Shown here: positions 1-5,601 of the stretch, piece by piece | How the letters are laid out: every line of letters starts with the position of its first letter | Position numbering within the stretch: position 1 is the first letter of the stretch | Source of the DNA: Armatimonadota bacterium | Lineage (GTDB): Bacteria > Armatimonadota > Abditibacteriia > CG2-30-59-28 | Direction: 5' to 3' | Assembly: GCA_016199605.1 (NCBI GenBank) | Contig: JACQGJ010000011.1 | Location: 1-9,434, forward strand | DNA length: 9,434 nucleotides | Program-made: the position numbers and the translations under genes | Notes under the pieces: generated by a model | What the model was told of the DNA's origin: nothing | What the model saw: only the letters and a program-made list of their open reading frames with translations | Database searches by the model: none

Positions 1-1848
1 GTCCTGCTTCAGGTTCATCTCCGGTACGGTGCCGGTTCCTGTGATCGTCAGGTTGTATGGATTCTCATCGCTGTCGTTGTTGGCGATGCTGATTGTCGCC
101 GTCTTCGCGCCGGTGGAAGTCGGGGTGAACCGGACAGTGAACGTAGTGTTCCCGCCGGCCGCGACAGGAGTAGTAGCTAATGGCGTCTGGAGGCTGAACT
201 GGTCCGCGTTGGTTCCGCCAATCGTCAGTGGAGTCGTCAACGTCAGGTCCGCCGTGCCGGTGTTCTCGATGGTGAAGACGACGTCTGTATTCGAATTGAC
301 TGACTTGTTGCCGAAGTTGTAGCTCCCGCTGTCGGCGATGCTCGTGGTTCCCTCCTTCAGGCTCATCTCCGGCGCCGTGCCGGTTCCCTGAATCGTGAAA
401 TTGTAGGGATTCTCGTCGAGGTCGTCGTTGGCAAGAGACACGGTCGCCGTGCGCACTCCCACCGCGCTCGGGTTGAACCGGATCGCAAAGGTGGTGCTGC
501 CGCTGCCGAGAAGGGGAGAGGTCGGCAGGCTGATGACGGAGAAATCGGCGGCATGGTCTCCGGAGAGGGCCACCTTCGGATCGCCGGTCAGGTTCAGGTC
601 GAGGTTCCCGGTGTTCCGGATCGTGAAGGTTCGGGTGACCGTGCCGCCGTCAACGCTCACAGACCCGAAGTCGGTGTAGTCGGTGAGAGAGGGTGTCACG
701 TCCTCGTCGGGGATGGAAGTCGGGGTGTCCCCTCCCTGCACGTCCATCTCTCTGGTCGTGGCAGACCCCCAGATCGCGAAATTGTAGGGGTTCTCATCGG
801 CGTCGTCATTGGCGATGGAGATCGTCGCCTGCCGCAGCCCGATTGCCGAAGGATCGAACCGCACGGTCACAGTCGTCTCCCCACCGGGAGAGATCGTCGT
901 TGTCGGCGTCACGGTCACGGAGAAGTCGCTGGCCTGATCTCCGCTGAGGCTGACCAGTGGATTACCGGTCAGGTTCAGGATCGCCGTCCCTTCGTTTTTG
1001 ATCGTGAACGTCCGATCCTGCGTGCCGCCCATAACCTCAACCGCCCCGAAGTCTGTATGGTCGCTCGTGGAGGGTGTCGTGTCTCCATTGCTGATGGACA
1101 CGCTGTTCCCTTTTACATCCATCTCCGGAGCGGTTCCGGTGCCCTGAAGGGCGAAGTCGTATGGGCTTTCGTCCGAGTCGTCGTTGGCGATGCTGAGGGT
1201 CGCGGTGCGCAGCCCAAGCGCGCTCGGGTCGAAGTGGACCGTGAAGGTCGTGCTGCCGTTGGCCGCCACTGGAGAAGTCGGTTGTGTCGTCACGCTGAAG
1301 TCCGCCGCGTTGGTTCCAGTGAGGCTGACCATCGGCGTGCCGGTCAAGTTCAGAGAGGCGCTGCCTGTGTTGGCGATGGTGAAGGTTCGGTCGACGGTGC
1401 CGCCCACAAGAAGTGCCGGGCCGAAGTCGGTATGGTCGGCAGTTGTCGGCGTCGTGTCGCCGTCGGCAATGGAAACGCTGTTCCCCTGCACGTCCATCTC
1501 GGGCGCCGTGCCCGTCCCCTGAATCGCAAAGTCGTACGGGTTCTCATCGGAGTCGTTGTTGGCGATGCTGATCGTTGCGGTTTTCGCTCCTTCCGAAGTC
1601 GGACTGAAGCGCACGGTGAATGTGGTCGTTCCCGTCGGCCCCGCCACCGGCGAAGTGGGCTGCGCCTGGAGGCTGAACTGGTCTGCATTGGCGCCGGTGA
1701 TCGTCAACGGAGTCGTCAGCGTCAAGCTCGCGCTGCCAGTGTTCTCGATGGTAAACACGATGTCGGTGTCCGTCCCAACGGACTTGCCGCCGAAGTCGTA
1801 GCTCCCGCTGTCGGCGATGTTGGTGGTCCCCTGCTTGATGTTTATCTC
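1..1848 (-). repeat. Tandem choice-of-anchor D (Hydin-like Ig) repeat array
   Basis: Units begin at residues 438, 554, 679, 804, 931 and 1047, giving lengths of 116, 125, 125, 127 and 116 residues; the sixth is cut by the window edge. There are two unit types. The 116-residue type starts E-I/M-x-I/L-K and contains SGSYDFG and FTIENTG. The 125-127-residue type starts EMDVQGN and contains DHTDFG and RTFTIANTG. The order is short, long, long, long, short, and then a sixth that begins like the short type. All share F-x-V-x-F-x-P-S/T and SIANNDSDENPYDF. The two complete short units are also close in DNA, for example around 181-240 and 1681-1740. Confidence 0.88.
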
Positions 1849-3159
1849 AGGCGTCGGCGCGGCCTCATACGCGCCGATGTCGGCGTGCGCTCCCTGCGGT
1901 CGCGTCACGCCCCGCTGGTCGGTGGCTGGCGCCCACGTATCGTTCGCCGCGTCAATCGCCGAGCTTCCGGCCAACAGCGGAATTGTCTGCGTGAAACCGC
2001 CATAATTGCCGAGCGCGCCAAGCTTCGGGTCGGTTGTAATGATGTTCGCGCCGCTGCCGCCCTGATACACGCAATACGTGTAGGTGGGGCCGCTGCCGTA
2101 GCCGCCGGCGGTCTCCTCCGGTGTGTCCCCCCACAGGATCGAGTTGCGTACTATCGGGGAACTACCGTAATAACTGTACATGGCCCCGCCCCATGCGGAG
2201 GCCGTGTTCCCGTTCCACGTGACGTTTGTCAGCGTCGGACTGGAACCGTAGTTGTAAACCCCGCCGCCGTTGGTGGCCGAGTTGCCACTGAAGGTCACGT
2301 TCGTCAGAATGGGATTGCTGGAGACGTTGCACGCCCCGCCGCCGGAGTAGGCAGAGTTGCCGCTAAAGGTCACGTTCGTCAACGTTGCATTGCAGTTGCT
2401 GTAGTTGTAAAGCCCGCCGCCGTTGGCCCGTGCCGAGTTGCCGCTAAAGGTGACATTCGTCAGCGTCGGGCTGCTGCTCCAGTAGTTGGCCATCCCGCCG
2501 CCATGGTGGATGGGAACCGAGTTGCCGCTGAAGGTGACGTTCATCAGCGTCGGGCTGCTGGAGTTGGTGTTGCACAGCCCCCCACCCCCGCCACCGTTGG
2601 CCGCGTTGGACGCCGAATTGCCGCTGAAGGTAACGTTGGTCAGAGCCGGACTACCTTGGTCGTTATACATCCCTCCGCCAAAGATGTCAGTTAAGCCGCC
2701 GTTCGCGTTGCCGCCAGTGATGGTGAACCCGTCCAGCACGGCTGTATTGTTCGTTCCGCTGCCGGTGACCACGTGATAGGAGTTGTCGCTGCTGCCCGCG
2801 CCGCCGATGTCGCCGCTGAGGGTGGTGACATTGGCCGCCGGGTCGCGTGTGCCCCCGCCAGTGGGATAGCCGCCCAACAGGGTCACGCCGCTCTTGAGTT
2901 GGAAGGTCGCGCTGCGATTACTCCCGGTCGTCGGCTTGTAGGTCCCCTTTGCGACATTGATCGTGTCGCCGCTGACTGCCGCGGTGAGGGCGACTTGAAG
3001 ATCGGTATAGGCGTTGGCCCAACTGGTCCCGTTGTTGGCCCCGCTTGCCGCGGCATCCACGTAAATGTCACCCGCGTGAGCGTGTGTGACGGATAGAAAG
3101 ACAGCGCCTACCAACAGCGGGAGGATAACCACCACGCAACGCGCGCTCTTTGCCGGCAT
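1..3159 (-). CDS. Secreted beta-helix / choice-of-anchor Q and D repeat protein (C-terminus beyond window)
   Basis: A continuous reading frame of 1053 codons starts at ATG 3159-3157 and is still open at base 1, so the C-terminus is missing. AAGGGG lies about 8 nt before the ATG. Residues 1-29 form a Sec signal peptide: basic start, hydrophobic core ILPLLVGAVFLSV, cleavage probably after AHA. Residues 31-320 read as a right-handed parallel beta-helix, opening with DIYVDAAASGANNGTSWANA and carrying six NVTFSGN/NVTWNGN rungs with GGG turns. Residues about 375-433 (AGSSAIDAAND, DQRGVTRPQGAHADIGAYE) match the choice-of-anchor Q region known from such proteins. From residue 438 onward there are five complete Ig-like choice-of-anchor D repeats and the start of a sixth, each ending near ENPYDFAIQGTGTAPE. 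By family it is an extracellular or surface protein, possibly an adhesin or polysaccharide-binding protein; no catalytic residues are recognised. A sorting signal is expected in the missing C-terminus. Function beyond this is unknown. Confidence 0.92.
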   Translation of the reverse strand, partial: MPAKSARCVVVILPLLVGAVFLSVTHAHAGDIYVDAAASGANNGTSWANAYTDLQVALTAAVSGDTINVAKGTYKPTTGSNRSATFQLKSGVTLLGGYPTGGGTRDPAANVTTLSGDIGGAGSSDNSYHVVTGSGTNNTAVLDGFTITGGNANGGLTDIFGGGMYNDQGSPALTNVTFSGNSASNAANGGGGGGLCNTNSSSPTLMNVTFSGNSVPIHHGGGMANYWSSSPTLTNVTFSGNSARANGGGLYNYSNCNATLTNVTFSGNSAYSGGGACNVSSNPILTNVTFSGNSATNGGGVYNYGSSPTLTNVTWNGNTASAWGGAMYSYYGSSPIVRNSILWGDTPEETAGGYGSGPTYTYCVYQGGSGANIITTDPKLGALGNYGGFTQTIPLLAGSSAIDAANDTWAPATDQRGVTRPQGAHADIGAYEAAPTPEINIKQGTTNIADSGSYDFGGKSVGTDTDIVFTIENTGSASLTLTTPLTITGANADQFSLQAQPTSPVAGPTGTTTFTVRFSPTSEGAKTATISIANNDSDENPYDFAIQGTGTAPEMDVQGNSVSIADGDTTPTTADHTDFGPALLVGGTVDRTFTIANTGSASLNLTGTPMVSLTGTNAADFSVTTQPTSPVAANGSTTFTVHFDPSALGLRTATLSIANDDSDESPYDFALQGTGTAPEMDVKGNSVSISNGDTTPSTSDHTDFGAVEVMGGTQDRTFTIKNEGTAILNLTGNPLVSLSGDQASDFSVTVTPTTTISPGGETTVTVRFDPSAIGLRQATISIANDDADENPYNFAIWGSATTREMDVQGGDTPTSIPDEDVTPSLTDYTDFGSVSVDGGTVTRTFTIRNTGNLDLNLTGDPKVALSGDHAADFSVISLPTSPLLGSGSTTFAIRFNPSAVGVRTATVSLANDDLDENPYNFTIQGTGTAPEMSLKEGTTSIADSGSYNFGNKSVNSNTDVVFTIENTGTADLTLTTPLTIGGTNADQFSLQTPLATTPVAAGGNTTFTVRFTPTSTGAKTATISIANNDSDENPYNLTITGTGTVPEMNLKQD
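2206..2637 (-). repeat. Beta-helix rung repeats (six NVTFSGN-type units)
   Basis: Six in-frame units lie within the beta-helix domain. Their NVTFSGN cores start at residues 175, 207, 235, 262, 287 and 312 (the last is NVTWNGN), so the unit length shrinks from 32 to 28, 27, 25 and 25 residues. Each core is followed by S-A-x-x-GGG-x-x-N and then S-S-P-T-L-T. The repeats are also visible in the DNA, for example the recurring TTGCCGCTRAAGGT on the plus strand. This suggests tandem duplication rather than only structural convergence. Confidence 0.85.
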
Positions 3160-3209
3160 CACTCAGCCCCTTTCTGAACAGTGATCAGTAGCCCATGTAC
3201 GGTGTGCAT

Positions 3210-3233
3210 TGTCCAACCTAAAGGTCTGGGACA
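3210..3233. promoter_or_regulatory. Inverted repeat upstream of beta-helix gene, possible operator
   Basis: The sequence reads TGTCC-A-ACCT-AA-AGGT-CTG-GGACA, giving two half-sites TGTCC(n)ACCT on opposite strands around a central AA, with unequal spacers (1 and 3 nt). It lies 51-74 nt upstream of the ATG at 3159, where an operator would be expected. The two-base centre is too tight for a good RNA hairpin, so a protein-binding site is the more natural reading. The regulator is unknown and the match may be fortuitous. Confidence 0.25.
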
Positions 3234-3526
3234 AGAAAAGGGGGGTGCAGCAAGGCGCGAAGGTGAGAACGGGGTCTCGTGTCTCACGTGAGCACAACGG
3301 CCTGAGCGTCTTCGTCGCGGCTGCACATCCTTCTATCAGGAACTAACGATACAGCCCGATTACCCGCGACTGTTCGCACTAAGCCCTGGCAGGTAACCAC
3401 CTGATGGGAAAGCGCCCAACGCGGTACTTGAATTGGGGCTGCCCGTATACACTCAGGACACTGGCTTCCGTCAGTGCATGATGACTGATATGAATAACAC
3501 AATGAAAAGAAAAGCACAAGAAACAG

Positions 3527-3557
3527 AAAAAAACGGTTTGAGCACGCGTTGCTCCCG
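3527..3557 (-). terminator. Candidate Rho-independent terminator after the metallopeptidase gene
   Basis: Read on the minus strand there is a stem GAGCA-ACGCG-TGCTC (3554-3540). It can be extended by a CGG/CCG pair that leaves a three-base AAA bulge. A run of seven T follows (3533-3527). It lies about 20 nt downstream of the peptidase stop codon. The stem is short and bulged, so this is a moderate candidate. A second stem-loop, CTACCGG-TTTC-CCGGTAG (3592-3575), overlaps the stop codon itself but has no T-run. Confidence 0.4.
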
Positions 3558-3574
3558 GTCCTGGCGCTCGGCGA

Positions 3575-4480
3575 CTACCGGGAAACCGGTAGCCACCTTT
3601 CTCTGAACCATGGGGACAGGTCCTCTCCCGCGGCGCGGCTGAAGAGAGTCACGACCTCGCCATCGGTCAGGTATTCGCGACCGCGCATGGATTGCAGCAC
3701 ATGGCGCAGGACTTCAGGCCCGTACTTCTTCCCCTGGCACTCCTCCAACTCGCAGAACATTTCCACCAGAGCACCGTGGAACCATGCATAGTTCGCATAC
3801 TCAATCGGGCTGACGTTGCCTTTGTCGTCCTTCCCCGTCCGATACATCCAACGGTACAGCAGCTCGTGGAGGCCCGCCCACTTGTCGTTTCCGAGACTGC
3901 GCTGTACCCACAGCACAGACCATTGCGCCAGACCCTCAAACAGCCACCACGCCTGCCTGCCGTCCCGCCCGTAGTTCTCCGGGATCCCGAACTCAAAGCA
4001 GAAGTCGTGCATGACCTCGTGGACGAGCACGATCTCCACGAGGTAATCCACGTAGAACTTCTGCGAGGACAGATACTTGAGCAGTCCTTCATCGCTCAGG
4101 TTTGATTTCAAGCCCAGCCAGCGTCTCAGGTTGCGGGCTTCCGCCGCCGTGAGCTGTCTGGGATCGAGCAGGGGCTTCACGATAGAAGACAAAGCTTCGG
4201 GCATGTCGAGGTTGGCCGCGGGAAGGATGACGGCGTGAGAATGGTTCGCCCCTTGCGTCATGTGCGGCATGCCGTAATTCTGCCGATGCCGGCAAAGCGG
4301 TACGTTCGGCCAATCCTTCCGGTCCGCCCAGTAGATGTCGAGAGACAGGTCGTGGTCTGCCGCGAAGAGCTTCTTGAAGACGGGATAGGATTTCCGGGTG
4401 ACGGTGAGGAGCCGCCTGGCGACCTCCTGACTGTCGCCTGAGTAATGGATGGTGATGAGCCCCAGCAGGAGAGTTTTCAT
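3575..4480 (-). CDS. Putative gluzincin-type zinc metallopeptidase
   Basis: This 301-residue protein carries HEVMH at residues 154-158 (HExxH: H154 and H158 as zinc ligands, E155 as catalytic base) and FEGLAQW at 181-187, where E182 would be the third ligand. An E-G-L/F-A-x-W segment some 25 residues after HExxH is the pattern of peptidase MA-like gluzincins. The N-terminal part (IHYSGDSQEVARRLLTVTRK) resembles the start of such domains. Residues 1-9 are hydrophobic but too short for a clear signal peptide. The start is fixed at ATG 4480-4478 because an in-frame TAA lies two codons upstream (4486-4484). No strong Shine-Dalgarno is seen, but ATGA overlaps the stop of a small upstream ORF. It lies downstream of the SEC-C gene on the same strand and is probably co-transcribed. 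Substrate unknown; peptidase activity is inferred from the motif only. Confidence 0.85.
   Translation of the reverse strand: MKTLLLGLITIHYSGDSQEVARRLLTVTRKSYPVFKKLFAADHDLSLDIYWADRKDWPNVPLCRHRQNYGMPHMTQGANHSHAVILPAANLDMPEALSSIVKPLLDPRQLTAAEARNLRRWLGLKSNLSDEGLLKYLSSQKFYVDYLVEIVLVHEVMHDFCFEFGIPENYGRDGRQAWWLFEGLAQWSVLWVQRSLGNDKWAGLHELLYRWMYRTGKDDKGNVSPIEYANYAWFHGALVEMFCELEECQGKKYGPEVLRHVLQSMRGREYLTDGEVVTLFSRAAGEDLSPWFRERWLPVSR
4467..4480. repeat. 14-bp direct repeat, copy 1 (peptidase start)
   Basis: AGGAGAGTTTTCAT occurs here and again at 4613-4626. On the minus strand it reads ATGAAAACTCTCCT and covers the first codons of the metallopeptidase. The two copies bound a 132-nt fold-back segment, so they may be a target-site duplication. 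Confidence 0.8.
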
Positions 4481-4626
4481 ACGTTATACCAATCGCCGGT
4501 GAGAATCCGCCTTTCCTTGTTGTGAGGCAGTTGCATGCCTGCCCATAGGGCAGGAGCCGAACCCACCGGCCTTGAGACGTTCGACAGTGCAACTGTCTCA
4601 CAACAGGGGAGGAGGAGAGTTTTCAT
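4477..4626 (-). CDS. Possible 49-residue leader ORF overlapping the metallopeptidase start
   Basis: ATG at 4626-4624 opens a 49-codon frame (MKTLLLPCCETVALSNVSRP...) that ends with TGA at 4479-4477, sharing ATGA with the peptidase start. It begins 3 nt after the SEC-C stop codon. Its first 14 bases are identical to the first 14 bases of the peptidase gene, so both proteins begin MKTLL. The rest matches nothing I recognise and is composed of inverted-repeat DNA. It may be a by-product of an insertion or duplication rather than a real gene, but it could couple translation between the two neighbours. Confidence 0.25.
   Translation of the reverse strand: MKTLLLPCCETVALSNVSRPVGSAPALWAGMQLPHNKERRILTGDWYNV
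4481..4612. mobile_element. Candidate small fold-back insertion between SEC-C and peptidase genes
   Basis: The 132-nt segment lies between two copies of a 14-bp direct repeat. It contains an inverted repeat of 18 nt with one mismatch (4518-4535 and 4588-4605), a perfect 7-bp stem CCTGCCC-ATA-GGGCAGG (4538-4554) and a stem GACAGT-GCA-ACTGTC (4583-4597). It encodes no transposase. Its fold-back structure with flanking direct duplication resembles a MITE-like non-autonomous element. However, 14 bp is long for a target-site duplication, and the inverted arms are not at the extreme ends. A slippage duplication or a structured intergenic RNA are alternatives. Confidence 0.4.
4613..4626. repeat. 14-bp direct repeat, copy 2 (after SEC-C stop)
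   Basis: This is the second copy of AGGAGAGTTTTCAT, 146 bp from the first. On the minus strand its ATG lies 3 nt after the SEC-C stop codon (TAA-CAC-ATG). If the segment between the copies were removed, the SEC-C stop and the peptidase start would be separated by only three bases, as in a compact operon. Confidence 0.8.
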
Positions 4627-4629
4627 GTG

Positions 4630-5382
4630 TTACCCACAGCACCTTTTGTACTTCTTCCCGCTGCCACACGGACACGGGGCATTGCGAGGAACGGACGTTG
4701 GGCTGACCAGCTCCTCGTTGTCCGTGTACCACACATAAGAGGAAGCGTCGTGAGCGAGACAGGAACGAAGAATGATTGCCTCGAACTCCACCAACTGTTC
4801 GGTCGACAGATGGGAGATATCTCTCGAGAGCGTGATTCCCAGGCTTCCCTCCAGATTTTCGTCAACGTCCACCATGGTTTCCTTGGAGATAGGCAGAGCG
4901 GCGCCTGTGGTCATAAAGATACCCTCCGGCGCAATGACCCTGGTGGCGAGACCCATGCCCTCGGGAGCGGTTTGGCTGAATCCCCGGTCCACGAGAAACA
5001 AGCTGTCGTGGCGAAAGATGTCACGAAGGGTCACTCCGACGCCACGCGTCACGCGCTCCACGATAAACATGGAGAAGCGGGCCTTTGCCTCCGCTTGCAG
5101 CAGAGCTATCTCCTCGGGGTGCAGAGGTCGCGGTGGCTTGTCCAAGAAACTCTCAACCACTGTCTGGCCGCCGTGCCGGTGTGTATAGATGCAATGGTCG
5201 AAAAGTATGATACTCTCTTCCTCCTTGGAGAAGACAAGCGTCTTACCGTGAAGGAGCCCCAGCCTTTTTGCGCAGTCCTGCAACACTCCCCTCGGCAGGC
5301 GGTGAACAAGCTCGTTGTTCAGCTTGAGCCCAACTTCGCGAAAGCGCCTGTAACGGGCCATGGGTTCTGTGTGGTCTGTCAT
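4630..5382 (-). CDS. SEC-C zinc-motif protein of unknown function
   Basis: This 250-residue protein ends in a textbook SEC-C motif at residues 236-250 (PCPCGSGKKYKRCCG), with C237, C239, C248 and C249 as zinc ligands. SEC-C is known from the SecA C-terminus and from many accessory proteins, where it binds zinc and can contact partner proteins or ribosomes. The rest (residues 1-230) is soluble, with no signal peptide or membrane segment. It contains a charged stretch FSKEEESIILFDHCIYTHRHGG and a later mixed alpha/beta part; I do not recognise a catalytic domain. I chose ATG 5382-5380 because GGAGGAGG (5395-5388) lies 5 nt upstream. The frame stays open to 5520, but that extension would translate the 5412-5465 palindrome and looks artificial. 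It is upstream of the metallopeptidase gene and probably in one transcript. SEC-C alone does not establish a link to secretion. Confidence 0.85.
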   Translation of the reverse strand: MTDHTEPMARYRRFREVGLKLNNELVHRLPRGVLQDCAKRLGLLHGKTLVFSKEEESIILFDHCIYTHRHGGQTVVESFLDKPPRPLHPEEIALLQAEAKARFSMFIVERVTRGVGVTLRDIFRHDSLFLVDRGFSQTAPEGMGLATRVIAPEGIFMTTGAALPISKETMVDVDENLEGSLGITLSRDISHLSTEQLVEFEAIILRSCLAHDASSYVWYTDNEELVSPTSVPRNAPCPCGSGKKYKRCCG

Positions 5383-5387
5383 AGGGT

Positions 5388-5395
5388 CCTCCTCC
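5388..5395 (-). promoter_or_regulatory. Strong ribosome binding site that decides the SEC-C gene start
   Basis: GGAGGAGG on the minus strand, five bases before ATG 5382-5380. It fixes this start over the in-frame upstream ATG codons, for example the one at 5520, which would include the palindromic leader. Confidence 0.8.
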
Positions 5396-5411
5396 GAAAA
5401 TAGCGTTTGTC

Positions 5412-5465
5412 CCGTTCGTCCAGGAGTGCTCGAACTCGCAGAGTTCGCCACTCCTGGACGAACGG
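5412..5465. repeat. 54-nt nested palindrome in the SEC-C gene leader
   Basis: Perfect 17-bp arms (5412-5428 and 5449-5465; CGTTCGTCCAGGAGTG in the left arm) enclose a second perfect 7-bp stem, CGAACTC-GCA-GAGTTCG (5431-5447). Only the CT at 5429-5430 opposite C5448 interrupts pairing, so about 24 bp can pair with a three-base loop. It ends 30 nt upstream of the SEC-C start codon and lies between divergent genes. No T-run follows on either strand, so it is not a standard terminator. It may be an extragenic palindromic repeat, a leader RNA structure or an operator. Confidence 0.85.
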
Positions 5466-5601
5466 CGCGTAGTAACCCGCGAAGACTCATTTTCATCTCG
5501 CGTGGTGCGAAACCGCGCATGGACGATTCTTATGAAATTGTTTCGAATTTCGGCTTTCGACATTGGGATTTGGTTCCGGCTTGTCCGGGTTGGGAGGACC
5601 T

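Larger units (their letters stand above)
3160..3574. other. Intergenic region upstream of the beta-helix gene
   Basis: This 415-nt gap lies between the stop of the metallopeptidase gene and the start of the beta-helix gene, both on the minus strand, so it should hold a terminator and a promoter. I see a candidate terminator near 3527-3557, an inverted repeat at 3210-3233, the 10-bp palindrome CTCACGTGAG at 3283-3292 and a small stem CAGGT-AACC-ACCTG at 3390-3403. No well-spaced sigma-70 -35/-10 pair stands out. The only sizeable ORF (minus, 3517-3284) has no recognisable features and I do not call it a gene. Confidence 0.6.
5383..5601. other. Divergent intergenic region
   Basis: This gap of 219 nt separates the minus-strand SEC-C gene from the plus-strand propeller gene and should hold both promoters. 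It contains the palindrome at 5412-5465 and, toward the plus gene, an AT-richer stretch with repeated TTTCGAATTTCGGCTTTCGA character (about 5538-5562). I could not assign a convincing -35/-10 pair in either direction. Confidence 0.6.

Noticed and set aside
553..2694. A 713-codon open frame on the plus strand
   Set aside because: It runs exactly antisense and in register with the beta-helix/choice-of-anchor gene. Its protein is Arg/Val/Gly-rich without domains, while the minus strand gives a signal peptide and clear repeat families. GC-rich repeats keep the opposite frame open.
3283..3292. The palindrome CTCACGTGAG as a regulator site
   Set aside because: A single 10-bp palindrome without a second copy or a recognised regulator is weak evidence; it is noted only in the intergenic description.
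3284..3517. A 77-codon minus-strand ORF in the gap before the beta-helix gene
   Set aside because: No ribosome site, no recognisable sequence, and it lies in a gap expected to hold a promoter and terminator.
4089..4601. A 170-codon minus-strand ORF overlapping the peptidase gene
   Set aside because: It is an alternative frame across the metallopeptidase coding region, His/Arg/Pro-rich as expected of an out-of-frame GC-rich translation, and carries no motif.
4627..5403. A 258-codon plus-strand frame over the SEC-C gene
   Set aside because: It is antisense to a gene with a perfect SEC-C motif and a strong ribosome site, and it shows no recognisable domain.
5383..5520. A 46-residue N-terminal extension of the SEC-C protein
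   Set aside because: The extension would translate the palindrome at 5412-5465, and the strong GGAGGAGG site directs initiation to 5382.
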